Assembly: GCA_008711295.1 (NCBI GenBank)
Contig: VUYV01000122.1
Span: forward strand, 1,323,264 to 1,387,263
DNA from: Anarhynchus alexandrinus
Taxonomy: Eukaryota > Chordata > Aves > Charadriiformes > Charadriidae
Direction of reading: 5' to 3'
DNA length: 64,000 nt
How positions within the stretch are numbered: the first letter of the stretch is position 1; each line of letters opens with the position of its first letter. The notes below the pieces were generated by a model. It had not been told where the DNA came from. It searched no databases and was given only the letters and a program-made list of their open reading frames with translations. Shown one piece after another: positions 1-15,100 of this stretch. The translations under genes and the position numbers were made by a program.

Positions 1-3000
1 ATGACAAATGTAGTAATCCAGCAGCAGTGGACACTAAAAATAAGGAAGGATTAGTAACAAAAAAATCCTAATCTTATTTATAAATGAATTCTTAGTTCAT
101 AAAAGGGACCATATTATGTGGCAGCTTAGAATAGCAGATTAGTGCTGATGTATATTCTGAAAACTATTAGTATAGGCTCTGTTCATAGAGGGATTTTCAC
201 CCTCCGGATCGAGGCTAGTCAAGCACACAGCATTTGGAACAGAAGTATGAGATACTTGTCACTATATAAGAACTGAATTGAGGAAGTCACTCAGGTTGTT
301 CTGAAATCAGATGCAAGAAGAATCAGCCACAGAAACAAGTAAATCATGACTGTTAAAGAGGCCCCATATAGGAAAAAAAAAGAGGAAATAAGATAATATA
401 AACTTGCAGAATTTTTTAAGAAATAATCAATACATTGATATTTAACATTTCACCCTAAAAAATATTTTGGCTTTTATTACAGCAAGTATATGGAGCAGAA
501 GCTTGTGCAAAACATGCAATTTCATAATTCTAATGAAGAACTTCAATATTTTTAAGTTCCAATTTTGTTACGACTGAAGTATGTATTGAGGCAGAACTAG
601 CTACACGTAGCAGGGATCTTTGCATTTCTTTTCCATCTGAAACTGCTTATGTTATTTTCCTAATACTTTACAACAGGCAGTCACCCCCTCATGCCTCAAA
701 TCACATGTTTGTGTATCTCTCTTCTGCCATATTATTGTACATTACCTTTATCCCTTTCCTTTCCACCCACCATTTCAGAACCCTTTGCATTTTCCTATTT
801 CTTATCTCATCATATCTTACGTTATCACATGAATGCAGTTACCAAGAAATGGGAGCAAGCTAAGCATCAAGCAATGCTCATCAGTTTTAGGCCTTTGTCT
901 ATGACCTGGCCAAGAAACAACAGCAAGTGCCAAAAAGATGCATTTAGTACTGCAAAAGTAAATATATGCTATGGGTCCAATATTCCTCTTTTACAGTACT
1001 TCACTTGGGCTTTTTCCATGCTCAAACTTTATTTCCAAAGTCAATAAAGTTGTGCCTACCTCTACCTAGATTTGGAATTTTATTAAATTTATCAAATTAA
1101 ATTAAATTTCCTGAAGATTTTTAATTTTAGGACATTCACTGTGTTGGCATAAACAAAAATGCCACTCAGCCAAACTGAAGCTACGAAACATTGACCAGCT
1201 CTACTACTCCTTTTTTTCTCACCTCCTTTCTTTGACTAACTGTCCTTCTTGAATTTTCAATTATTTGCCACTGTTTGCAGTGATCAGCAGAGGGACAGAT
1301 CTGCTTATTCAGTTTAGTCATATCTTCTTGTTTGTCTGCCTGCTACCTCAGTATTTCTCCCCAATCTCTCCTCAGCCGACAGAGAAGTACCCCTCAGAAA
1401 TACCAACATGTTTTGCGTAGTTAAGCGTTGTTAGGAAGATGCAAGAGTTGGCAATGAATAAATCTTCTTCCATATTCTAAAGTTCCTGAAGTTGTAAGCT
1501 GTGCAAGCACAGCCAGCAGCTTAGTTTCACATAAAGTACTACCTCCCCAAATTTACCATTTCCTGACTAAAAATGCAACATAGTAAAGACTTCGGTAAGC
1601 AGATCAACAGATTGAAAAAAACCAAACAAAACACCTCTCGAACCCACACACAATCCACAACCACTCCTTATACCTAACACTAACCAGGAAGGTGGGGATA
1701 TTTTTGCAGCTGTGTTAAGATCAATGCCATCACAGAAGATGCTTTGGCTAGGTGGTATCTGAGAAACTGCAACACACATACAAAGCCATCGAGCATTTTG
1801 CCATAAAGAAAGAAAAAAAAAAAAGTCTTATGAGACAAGGCACTGTCCAAGACATCTGAAGCAATATTATAGGGTGCAGGAAGTATTCATGTTCAACCTC
1901 AAAATGAGAGTAGTTGAACCAAAGTTACAAGACTTCAACTTTACCATTAACAGTTTTGTGACAGGACATTGCTGGACCTCAGATAAAAGCCACACTTATA
2001 ACTAAGACTGTATATGAAACTCCATTGCCAAATTTCCAGCTCACACAAAAACAGAATACAAACAAAAAGATTTTTTTTCTCCCTTAAGAAGAGAAGATAT
2101 TCCAAATGCTTCTAGGATGTCATTGTGAATTTAAGCCAACTCCCATTTCAGTTGCTCTTACATACACATGTGGATTTCAGGTAACTGATCCAGCATATGT
2201 TGCTGCTTATTTTTCAAGTAAAGAAGCAGCAGCTATGAAGACTTCCTGCTTCCATTTGTTTATATTTTTAGCAAAAGAGTGGGGAAGACAGTCCAAACTT
2301 GAAGCATCTTCTTTACAGACTTATTGTTCATGGTCAAGAGTGATTAGAGACGGAGACAGGAAAATAATACAAGGTTTTTTGTTTATAAGATACTAAGCAA
2401 AACTGGGTTTATGATACCTTTTCTTACTGCATCAATTCTTAAAAAAAAATTCATACAGAAGTTAGGAAAATTTGAGACTAATATAGATATTACAGATAAC
2501 ACGATGTTATCTGAGGAAACTTGGTCCTATGTTCAAGCTTCTGAAAAAAGGAAACATGAAACAAGCTCAGAACAAGTTTGTTACAGAATGAATAGCAGCA
2601 TTACTCTCATGATTCCTGCCTCCAGGAATTTTGTCATTCTGTTTCAAACTGGTTTTCTACTCTTTTTTTGCTTACTTCCAGATTTTTCCAGTTAACTACC
2701 AGCAATGAAGCAGGTTGTCTGACAGAATATTCTTCATTTCTTAGAAAGTCCTAGTGCTTCCCTAATTCTTTGAATCCTGTTTAAGAAGAATCTGATCTAG
2801 TAGCTTTGAGGGTCAAATCATGGTAAGTCATCATTAGAAGAGGGCAAAAGAGGAAAAATGCCCTTATCTCACAAGGATCAGAGAAGCGGTGTTCAAATGG
2901 GATATTCATGTCAAGCTTAACTAACTATAGTTTGTTGCCAGCTGTTGAGACCAGTATTGTCGAGGAGAAAGAAAACAATCCCAGTTTGGATGTAAGCTGA

Positions 3001-6000
3001 AGCCTTTTCCACAGGACTAAACCTGTGTCTTCTAGTCTTGCAAATCTTATCCTTCTCCCCAGATGCTTGCTCCATGCATATGTGCACACTCAGGTCTGCA
3101 GATTAGCAAGATTAGTCTTTCAACTTCAGTATTAGCAGAGTGCATTCAGAAGATCTGGTTTGGCAGCTCTCCTCATTTGAGTCTAAGGAAGGCGATAACA
3201 AAAATGATACATCTGCCATTTAGTGGATGTACTTCAAATACATAATAAAACTCATTCTATCATATTTTATTAGATGCATTACCTTTTAACCTTGCTAGTA
3301 AATAGTCTAATTTTTTTACAGGAGAATTACTGCTTAATAAAGGAATGTCTAAGAAAGAAAGAAAACCATTATTAAACCAAAGTCAGTGCAAAACTAGAGG
3401 CATTCCAAGTGACTTCCTAGTGTTGTAAATTTTAGGTTGTGTGAAAAGAGGAGGTCACAGTAACAGTTATGTTTGTTACCATTTCAAACTACCTTTTTTA
3501 GGGTTAATAATCTCAAATGCTTGCAAAACAAGTGAAAAGCTTAAAAGTATTGAAAATATTTGTTAGACACTTCTTTTTCCGTTTGTTCAGCGTATCTTGG
3601 GGTCTAAGGAATTCACAACTTTAACATAACTTTAACATATGAACTCCTGTAGCTACAAACAATAAAGCAGTTAACAAATTAACTAAAATGCTTGTATTTA
3701 AAGAATAGCAAGCAGACATCTGCCCATTTCATATAAATTAATTATGTCTCTCTTCAATGAGGAACATCTGTTTCATGAAAGTAGGACAAAGGCTAGAATG
3801 TAGTACAGCCTTTCACATCCAGCATTAATCAGATGACCCACAACGACCTGGAACAACATAAGTATGACTCTATTCAGCTAGGTAGTAACAGGTCTTCTAT
3901 GATTCAGCTGTATTGACACTGACACTTAAAAACAAATGATATGTATTTTTGAAGTGACTTTTATTTACAGACAGTAAAAATTAACATTTTCAGAAGCTTT
4001 CACTTTTCACTGCCAAACCACTTCAGTTGTTGCACTTCAGTTCTCTAGTTTTGTCCACTCTTTCTCATCAGAACATAACTCACGCACAGACACCTAATTT
4101 ATTAACTTTGAATACAGTGCAAATCAAATGATGAAAAATAGAGTTTGTTAAAACATACTTATTCAGTAAATGCAGACTACACACCACGTATTTTACTTAG
4201 ATAATAGAAAAAACACCTGATTTCTTCAAACTTCTGCGCATGAATTTCTACTGACCACAATGGGTACTGCACTTTTGTAAGGAGGCCTACATCCCACTCA
4301 AAACTCTGAATTTCAACATTCATTTTTAGCATTCTGCTACATCACTTCATATAATGACAAATATTATAAATAGAAACTAAGGCTAATGTCTAGATCTGAT
4401 TTAGTACAGTGATAGCATGATTTGATACTGGAAAAATTCACTGAGAAAAAAGGGACATGTACTAACAAAAAGTTAAATGGTTGTGTTTGCAACCACAAGA
4501 GTAAGAAAAAAAGACTACTGAAGATGAACTACACAAGGCTAATTAGCTCAGCCATAGCCCCATGATGTTTCTAATTCCCAGTCTTGTTTGGAGGTCTCTG
4601 CTTTCAGCCTCATAACCTAGATATGCTATAAGCTGATGAACTTTAACTACTCAAAGGCTATACTTAATGTAGAGTAAGACAGGCTCAACACAAGAGTTAG
4701 TGCACAACAAAACACCTTGCTTTACTTCATACTTTGCCTCCTGGTATTTTGCAATGAGAAAGCCCCAGAAATGAAAATGTTAGAAGATGTTTGCCAGCAG
4801 ACTCAGCAATGAGACAAAACATTTAAGGACAATTAGTCACCACTTAGCCAACATTTTAGGTGGCTAAAAGCTTTATATATTATATCACTTTACTGAACAC
4901 ATTTTAGTACTTGCACAATCATCTCAGACTTTTTTTTTTTTTGTGGGGTGGAGGAAGAGGTTTTGATTTGCTGGGGTCATCAGATAATTTAAATGCATGC
5001 ACAAGTGCAAACTGCAAAATAGTAGTATTGATTTAACATATCCATTCTGGGATGCAGGTGCTGACAAATAAGCATAGATAAAATGTTCCCATTATAGGTA
5101 TGAGGTTTCTATGCAGCAATTAAGATACGCAGTTTATGCATTTGGCAAAGGGAAAAAAGTGCCAACATTCTTGTGTGACTGAATGACTTTTCACATACTG
5201 TGACTGCATCTTTGAATTTTCAGAAACAGGTATACAGCACGCACATACATACAATTCAAACTGCAATTGCAAAAAAAAAATTATAGACAACATACAAATA
5301 ATTCTGTTGCAGTAACAAAATCTTAATTTTATTGAGCATCAATACCAATGCTTATGTGTTTCACAACGAAAATAAACAGAATTGCAAATAATACAGTCCC
5401 CCACAGATGAAAAGAGACAATCATCCTTGATTCAGTTTATATAACTGGTTTCATGGCAGAAGAGTTGCACTTTAGAATATTATTTATTTGTTTAAATGGT
5501 GTCAGCAAATTTTTATACACACTTGAAATCCTTTGGGGGTGTGAGGGAAGGTGGGAGGTGACTGGCAAAAAAACCCCAAACAACTTGTTTCCTGGATAGT
5601 GGGAATATTTACATACAGTCAACTAAATAACTGAATCAGGTTCATCAAATAACATGCAATAATTGCCTTACCTTCTTGATCATTTCTTTTCAGTTTTGAT
5701 ATAGACAGATGTACACAAACACAATTATGTGTCTATCATAACTTCCATTTAATTCCCCTATGTTTGCAATGTTATGCACAGACAGAGGTTTTCAAGAGGA
5801 ATTAATTATGACAAACACTACGAAACAACTCTCAAAAAATCATTTGAATCATTATCATAAGCCTGTACAGCCTTAGAGCTCAATTTAATTAGAATTGATG
5901 GACCACAGTTAAAAAAGTTAAACTAAAAGGTTCCAAGATCCCATTAGCAGGGGAAAGCACTCAGTTTACTCTAAATATGAAATATTTCCTTTAAATTACA

Positions 6001-9000
6001 TATTTGGAAGAAAGATTTCAGGGTTTTTTTTTCTCCCTTGAGTTTAACAGCAAGTTCAAATTCTGTATACACGTGTTTAGTTTTAGTCTGAACTCTAAAG
6101 TATGAGTTGTCTAAAGTTGTACTGAAGAATCAAACCAAAGTCATATTCTATACTGAAGTTGTACTAAAGACTTTTGCTTTAACAATAATTGAGAGTAAAC
6201 AGTTATGTAACTATGGCAAGTGAAAAACTATGAAAAGAAAGTGAAATTCTTTGCTAATATCAAAAGAAAGTATCTAAGAGCTTAAAGTGGTGCAGCCATA
6301 GCAGAAGCAGAGATATTGTTATGAAAAAAAAAAAAAGGTAACTTCTCACAACATGTATCCCTTCCATAGGTACAACAGAAGTTAAATTGTTCTTGGTTGT
6401 CTAATGTTTTTACTAAATTAGACATTAATGTTTAGTGTTATCTCCATTATCGTCACCCAAATCCAATCAAGAAAAAAAAAAATATCCTACAAAACTTTAC
6501 TTTGTCTTATGTCTGAGATAAGAAAACCCTAGGTTGAAGTTTCAGATGAGAATGAGTTCCTCATGTTTTGGCCTGAGACAGATGATAATTTCATGTTTAT
6601 TCAGACTTCCTCTTCTTCAGCTGATTTAATACATTGAAAATATAAAATCTTATGTCAGCACACTGACATAAGAAGAACGAAAAACCTGAAAAACACAGAC
6701 AATGCAGGAAGAAGAGATGAAAGAGCAGATTAAAAGGGAAGAAAAACTGAAAATGGAATACAAAGCATAAGAGACCTTGTAAATCAAAGAATGTTGAAGA
6801 ACACAAAACATTTTATGGTTTCTTTACATTGTGGTATGTTCTTGATTAGAAAGCAACCTTATATATGGTGTTATCTTGCACTTCATGTATAAATTATTCA
6901 TTACAATGTAAGCTAAGGGAAAAAACCTCTCAATTTCAAACAGAAAAGTTACCTAAAACTAAGTACTTAGTTCAGACCTCTCCCCATACTGGTAGTACTC
7001 AGGGGCAGAAAAACAAACAAACAAGAAAAAACCCAACCTTGTGTTACTTTAATGTGCTCAGAGAGCAAATTTGAGCTTTACTGATGCTTGCAGAATCATT
7101 GTTCCCAGAATCTACACAGAACAGATTATAAAAGTACAGCTTTATTTCTTATTTGCTCTGTTTTGAAATAATAACAATCCTCTCTTCCTCACATCTGAGA
7201 ATCAACTAACATCCATTTTCTAAAAATAATTTTGAAATGTTTGTGAAATCATAAGACATTTTCAGTGCAGCCATCTTAAATTAGATTCTTAAATAGCATC
7301 TAACTTAGAAAAATCTCTCAGTAAAACACCAGCAGCTCTGACTAACACCTCACTCCTTCACATGTTCATACTTAGCTGTGTAGAAAGGAGTGGGCTGGTG
7401 AAGAAGGACTTAGAAGCGGTCCTTCATTTATTTATTGACAGCCCAGACACATCTTGAATACAACATACAAACTGTTGATTTTATTTATTTTTTAATCAGA
7501 AGAACTGAAAAGATGTAGCTACTTGAAATAAATTCTCTCTCTCCTTTCAGCCAAACACTTCCTTAGGAGGACACTTTCATATAATGAGGACTTGATTCAG
7601 GGGTCCAGCACCTCCCTGAAGAAGGAAAATACTGCAAAAATATGGTACTCCAAATATTCGGAAGTATATGCTAATGCACAAGCCAAACTGCAGGTTGTGG
7701 GAGAAAGTAGGAACTTCTTAAATTGCAAGTTCAATAATTTTGATTTACAATATGCATTCAGAAATCTTCTGCACACTTGTACCCAGTTAGCAATACATAA
7801 TCTATTAACGCAGCCCTTTTAAAAGCAAACAGCCTGCTAACCCATGCAAATTGAACCGCTCTCTCTGATATACAATTCCAGAATAAGCAAGTGCTAAGCA
7901 CTGAATCAGCTATGGCATCGAGTTTTTACTAATAGTTTTTAATGGTACACGCCAAAAACATTGTGTACAGAGTCTATTACAACATACAGTATACTACTCA
8001 AATGTGGCTTCTGCTTCAGTGCCTAGAATACATGATTATCAGCAATGAAAAGGGATTTTTAAAATTACTTCTTTGTTAATTAGAGTTCTATTGGGTTACC
8101 CGCCAATTTCCAAATATAAATCAAAACACCTTTTGCTACTTGTCAAACACTGGAACAACAATAACTACAGTTACGACACTGAAATCTTACAAAAATCAAT
8201 ATAAAAGGAATTATTGCTTTTAACCCTGCTAGATATTAATTTGCAATATTATGGGTATTATTTGTATATTTTTCAAAATCTCTAATCTGAGTCATGTAAA
8301 AGCATTTTGATTGTTCACGAGTAAGCATAAAAAGTACAAACCAAACTTTCTGCTTCAGATTCTTCTCTTTATCTCAGCACTTTAGAAGGAACAGGGGAGA
8401 GAAACTGCAAGAAAAAGTGTTTTCGCATTCACCCATTTGTGACTATTAACAGCTACAGCTTATTTTTTGAATAAGTAATTACCTACTTAGAGCAAACACA
8501 TTCATAAGTTTGACCCAGCTAGAGCACATTCTCATCACTTTTTCAGTACGGAAGTACATTTTCCCCTTATTTCCTCATCTTCCATCTGTTCTTTCAACAT
8601 TCCTGTTTAAGTGGTCAATGAGAGGCATTCTCTACCGAAGTGCTACATACTGAAGTTGGATTCTAATTAGACATCTATTATTCTGCTGCAATATTGAACA
8701 CTGATATAAGAAATCTATCTAGATCCCAAGCAGGTCATTATAGTCTAGCTTCACTATTTTCTATTACAGCATTAATGGCATTGAGACAAGACAGTGATTA
8801 AAACTTTATTTTTTTTGTAAATGGAAGAAAATTTAATAAATTGGTTTTCTTGCTTAATTAAATGTGGTTTATATACTGCTACTACACAGTTACAACAAAT
8901 TTCTTCCAGCTATTATTGATGATCTCATTATGCTGTTAGCAAATTAGTCCCAAAATGTCTAAGAAACCAACAATGGAAAAGGATTCAAAGGTTCACACAT

Positions 9001-12000
9001 TTAATTATGCTAACCTGATCTGACCAAATAATCCTGAATATACAGCCAAGTAAAGAGTCAAAAACATTATCAGAATTCACTCTGAAGTCATTCAAACTGA
9101 GATTAAAAGGAAGTATATCACCACACTGAATAAAACAAAGCCATTTGTTGGATGTAAAATTTTTCTACATAAAATATAAAGTGTTGTATTGTGCAGTTAT
9201 TAGCTCTCAAAGTAGCATTCTCAATGAAATCAGAAACAATAACTTCTTCAAACATTTAAGAGAGCTAGATTCATTCTTGAAAAGTAGTAGCCTGGTGTTC
9301 TCAGCCCATACTTAAGAATTCAGCTAAGCTACAAAGATGAAAGAACAGCACCACCTAGTTCTCTATTTAAAAGTTTTCAAATATTATCATCCGTTGATTT
9401 ATTTTTGTAATCTATATTCACATATGTGTGTGTGTTTTATAATGAGATCTGTCACGTTTCCATAAGACACAGTACTAACAAGTTTGTCAGGAGTTATTAA
9501 AGCATCTGATGTAGATGCTTTACAAGTGTATTCTGTGAAAAAAAAAAGCACTTGCATATTACAAGTCTCTAGCATTCTTGCATAATACAACTATTGTTCT
9601 GAAGCACCATAAACACTGAATGGATTGCTCATCAGTCCCTAATATTACTTGTGGGACCATTTCTCTCATTTAACCAAAACATTGTATTTGTATTGATTCC
9701 ATTGTACAGTAGTCTGACACTTTATAGTATGTATATGTGTTCCAGATGCAAAACATATATTCATCATACAGACATCTCATGAGCCTCAGTAACACGTTTA
9801 AAAAACCTTATAGCTCATGCAAGTTGTTTCATATTTACTTTTCTTCTCTGCAAACAGTAGAAACCTTACAGATATGGGGTAGATATTTTAGCTGTTAGTT
9901 GGACTGAAAGTTTTCACGTCAAGAATTTCCCTGCTAGAGAATGAGATACAAATTTGAACAATCCAGAAGTTCACTATGACACAACAACAGCACCTAAGAA
10001 GCTACCTACTCCTACTGTGCAGACAACTTAACTAAGTTTTACTAGCGTAGCTGCCTATGTTTCAATTTGATAAGCACATAGCTACCCGTGCAGAATAGTA
10101 AGTATTTTTCTAGACATACTGGATTTTCTAAGATCTCACTCACATCAACAGAACAGTTGAATGTTATATGAATAACAGCAGTGGAAGAAGACATTTCTGA
10201 AGACACCTTCTGTTTTGACATTGATATTTATCAGTCAACTCTGATTTCTTATACTAATATACATTGCACTAATTATTTTCTGTAAGTCTCAATTAAAATA
10301 AAGCACAAGTGACATTGATACTGTGACTATTCTGGATAGTACTGCATTTCACATTGCAATGGCATGTCTTGTAACATTATAGAGAAAATGCAAGTTAACT
10401 GAACCTACAAAGTGTCTTAGCTGCATTTGAACAAAATGTTCAAATCAAATAATTGATTTACCTAACTTAGAACAAGGAAAATGAAGTGAAGCTACATTGA
10501 AATGATCTCGTGTAGCACATTTGCATCAATATTATGAAGTTCATCTAAATTCCTGTTTTTCATAAAGGAGCTTTTGAAGTATTTTCAGGTCTCAAATTTG
10601 ACCCTTCCTACCAATGCCTGTAAGAAGTCTTCCATGTTGTACTGATGCAAAAAAATCAGGCTCTTAATGGACAAAAGAGACTGGACCCTTCTGACTTCTT
10701 CACTACATAGCTTCTGTAACTGGTGTCCCTGGCAGGAGTCAGGCCCCAGTGCCAGGGATTAAATCCCACTGGCTCCCCTCCTCGCTTCTGCTAGTGTGCA
10801 TTTGACAAAGGCAGGAAGAAGTAGGGGAAAGAAAAGAAAAAAATAATGATAAAAAAAAAAATAGATCTAAGCCTCCTATCACATCCTTCCCAGGTATTTT
10901 CTCCTCCAAAGTAGAGAGGAAGACATCCTCTAACAGCTTCCACCACATGCACTTGCCCTAAAACCTTCACTTCTTGGATTTCATTTCCTGGGGAAAGGAA
11001 GAGGTAGAGAGTCATAGCAGGAGAAAGATAAAAAGGTATACTGTATTCTGCAAGCCTGAAGTCATATAGTGTTTTGTTCCAGCCTAATCTTTACATACGT
11101 CTTGGTCTTTCACAGCAAAGGCTTTGGCGGTAATTCTGGAGGGGACATTTTATTCCTAGGGAAAATAAAGTTGCCCCATTCCTTGTCCCCCAGCTATCCA
11201 CCTACCTATGTATCATCCATGAAGGTCACCTAAGTGTTGGCGTGCCATAGCTCACTTCTTGCAAAGTGGACAGATTACTGTAAACAGATTATATAGGATG
11301 CAAATTTGAGGCCTTTATCCTCGCAGAAGGGAAATCCCTTCATGCATACAGAGTAGCGGTCTTTCCCCGCTTCAAGTCTTGCAGCAGCAAACAGAATAAA
11401 CAAAGTTTTGTTTTCTTGACAGGTATCCTAGGCAGACAAGGCCTGCAGGGAGATTACTCCACATTTTTCTGTGACCAGCTAGTCACTTGTTTTGAAATTT
11501 CTTTCTGAAGATACTTCCTTTCTAGAAGTTCAAATGACAAGAGTTTTTAATGACCAATGAAAAGAAAAAAGCCTGTGATAGTAATAATTCATTCAACAGC
11601 AAGTTTTCATTTGTTCACTGGATTTGTTCACAGAATCATTGGATTCTGTTTTCCTGTTGGGATTTACAGTGTATTTCAGTTTGCAATAGGCATAATCTGA
11701 TGAACATTAAATGCATCTGCACTTCCAAATCCTGCAATACAGATGTCACAGTAAGTGAAGAATACCCCTTACAGAATACGTACAACTGCCTTCATTATCC
11801 AGATTTCCCGTTACTCCATTTTGCATCAGATTAGGAAAAATTTGTGGTTTTGTAGAACAGTATTACTTGCTTTTCTAACAGACAAAAGTAGATCTGTACA
11901 AAATCTGATATGTCTTTCTTAAAATCCAAAGATAATTAGGCTAATTCTGCAATCACTTTATTTTAAATGACACCCCCCCGCAAGTATTGTTTCCGCAAAA

Positions 12001-12086
12001 TATATAAAAGCCTGTTCACTTTCAACAATCTTATATTCCAAGCTATTTTGAAATTACATTAATCTTGTGTTAAACATATGTGAACA

Positions 12087-12137
12087 TGCCATAAATAAGT
12101 CTATAAGCCACTGAGATTTTTTATCTGCCATAAATAA
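12087..12137. repeat. Direct repeat TGCCATAAATAA, two copies
   Basis: The 12-mer TGCCATAAATAA occurs at 12,087-12,098 and again at 12,126-12,137, a spacing of 39 bases. CATAAA-type cores resemble CDX/posterior HOX binding sites, but in AT-rich DNA this can be chance. The repeat is plain in the sequence; any function is speculation. Confidence 0.5.
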
Positions 12138-15100
12138 AAACCAAATGGCCCATATATTTCTATTGATTCCCTGCCTTCCCCACCACTCCCAAAATTCACC
12201 ATTCAGAAAACAGCAAAGCAATAATGATTTATAATTTACAAAACAAAGATGATTTAGGCAGCAGAAAACATTTTAATTTTGGTCTGACCCAATTCCAAAT
12301 CTCAAAGTTATTTTGTGGAGAAAATACTGAAATTATGTGAGCTCTGGACCATTCTTTAAGGGGTAAATGAGACATTCACTCTAAGAATGGCATACATTTT
12401 GCATTTTACATACCAAAAAGAAGCATTAACCAGCAGTTTGTAACCCACAAACTTAACATTTAGTGAGGAGAGAGATTCCAAATACCTTATCTGGAATTTT
12501 TTTGTCAGGTAAAGAGAACGTTCTGAAGAAGCTGAGGAAACAGTCAAGGTGCTAGCCCACACCTGACTGACTTACTTGTGTTCAGATACACATCATCTTG
12601 ATTATGTTTATATAAGCAGCAGTCAAGATATATCCTAAGATTGTAACATGTTAGATTCAGGACTCCAGCCTTTAGAGAAAGCACAGCCTATAAAGCTAAT
12701 TCACTGCTTTTTTTCTTTTTTTTTGATAGCAAAAGATGAAACACACTCTCTTTTAATATGTAACGTCCTAGTAATTGTCAGACTTGGTATTTAAGTTCTG
12801 AAAAGTTCCTTCATGTTAAGTGTTGCTAACTTCGCTACAATTGGTTTTAATTTAAAATTGAAGGGATTCCCTTTAAACTGTACAAATATCATTTTTCATT
12901 AACCAAAATGATCATTAAACAAGATGGTACTTAGAGCTTCCTCCATATTCATCCAGATCTCACCTATTTTTCATAATATTACAAGGCCACACTGTACAAG
13001 CCTGGAAATATCAATAACATTGTTGGAAATCTGCAAGTGCAACGGTAAAGTTAGAAAATTATAAAGTTAAGAGGAAACTGCAATGCCATGCTTACTCTAA
13101 TGCACAAGATATTTCGCATGTCACTTAAACTCATGAAAAATTGCAATGTTAGTTTAAGGCTTCCTCCAAACATACAGAAAAGAAGTTCTCTCATTTTCAC
13201 TACTATTATTTTAGATGTTAACAAAAGAATTAATGTAAAGGAAATATTACCGTATATTCCTGTATATTATACCATTTTATGACCTGCCACAGATTTGAGA
13301 TACTCTATTAATCCTTGATTAGTAAATCAGTTTAGTGAGTAGTATACCTTGTCACTGCATTTATTTTCCAATTTGCAAGCAGCTGCAGTTTGACATTTTT
13401 GTATATTTTAAGGTAAAAAAAGTTTCTTTCAGTTGATGACCTGAGTGTGAACAAGTATTTTCGGATATCAAACGAAGTTTTAGTTGTCCTGTATAAACTG
13501 TGCTAACTTCTTCATTGTTCTTCAATTTACATCCAGTGTATTACAATGAAGCGCCAACTAGCATGTCAAGATTTAAACTTCACATAAAAAAAAAACACCA
13601 CAACATCACATTAACATGCAAGGAAAAAGAAAAAAAACCTTTGAAAGGGATAAATATAAAATGAGCTTGACACTGGAATATATTTTATACAATCTTTTAA
13701 CTAAAAGAAATTTTTAATATTAAACTTCTGCTTGATTTTGACTGTACCATCTCATTGCTTTTGCTTGATATTTTTTTATGGAAAAAAGTTCAGGATATAA
13801 CAAATTTGTATTGCAAAGTAACATATTTTTTTTCAGTAGCGAATTCAATGACCTTAAACCCTACATAATTCTAAAAAATTATTACTTCTGCTTCAACTAG
13901 TATGGCTTTTCCCCCTGTTCTGGACTAACCAGAACAGCCTTCCTGCCTTGTAACATAGCAGGAATAAAAGCAGGTCAAGTTACACTGTTAATCCAGCAGA
14001 TGTAGGTCAGTTTGGGATAAATATCAGAACGAATGGAAAATACCAAAGTGCCTACTACAACTGCTGCTGTGAAGTAATTTGGCTTTATTCTCTTCAGAGC
14101 TGTCAGTCAGTCGCAATTGTGGAGTTTCCAGTGTTGAACTTTGAAAAGCCAGCATTTTTAAGACTTAGATGGGTCAGTACAGCTGTGCTGGGCTATTCAG
14201 CTTCTGCCAGAAGAAGTGGCAAAAATGCATTATATATTGATGATATCCAGAAAGGCAAAACTGTATTTTCATATGTGGTCACAAATTATTTTTGCATGTA
14301 ATAGCATACTCAGGTTCCTTTAGCTAAGATTTGGCAATTGAATTACTATTATTAGAATCACTGTTTGATTAATAGTGTGGTATATAAGAAGCTTATAATG
14401 TAACCAAAATATTTTCACCTCTAACGTAAGAAAACAGTCTCTCTCGCACTATCCTTCCCATCCAACAAAGAAAAGGACAGGTTGTCAACAAACTGTTTAC
14501 AGAAAGATGATAGAGGGAATATAGAAGCTATGCAGATAATCACTATACTGCATATATGACTTTATGAGCTGTTTTACAAATAACCTAAACCTTGCCAACT
14601 CCATTCGCAAAACAAAGAATAAGCTGGAAAGGAGTTCAGTAATATATCTCTATGTGAACAAAAGTTTATATGTATGTATATACACACACACAGAAACCTT
14701 CAGCTCTGAAAGAGCTTTAGGGATTCAAATTGATAAACACAGACTACAAAGTAATTATATTTTTCTAAAACTGAAGAGCAGCTACCTATGGACAGTTAAT
14801 ATTCTTTAACAGCTATGTAAGAAAAAAGGAGAATCCTAAATTGAGTACTACAAAATAGAAAAAAGTTAAATTTATAGCAATGTAAAACTGTATTAAAAGT
14901 GATTTGCTGCCACTTTAAATGTGAAAGCTATAAAAGCATTAACACTCTCCAAGAGCCATTTGATTAAACTAGAAAGCAGTAAATACAGCTCAACTCATGG
15001 TTAGGAAGAAATGGTCTTTCCCTCAAAAATCTCAAACTTGTCAGACCACAAAAACATTCCTGAATAAGGCTTACATAGACCCCAAGATCTCTGTTTTGTA

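Noticed and set aside
2106..2695. Adjacent plus-strand frames of 96 and 94 codons, considered as two exons
   Set aside because: They have no splice sites or coding-type features. Both are typical chance frames in AT-rich DNA.
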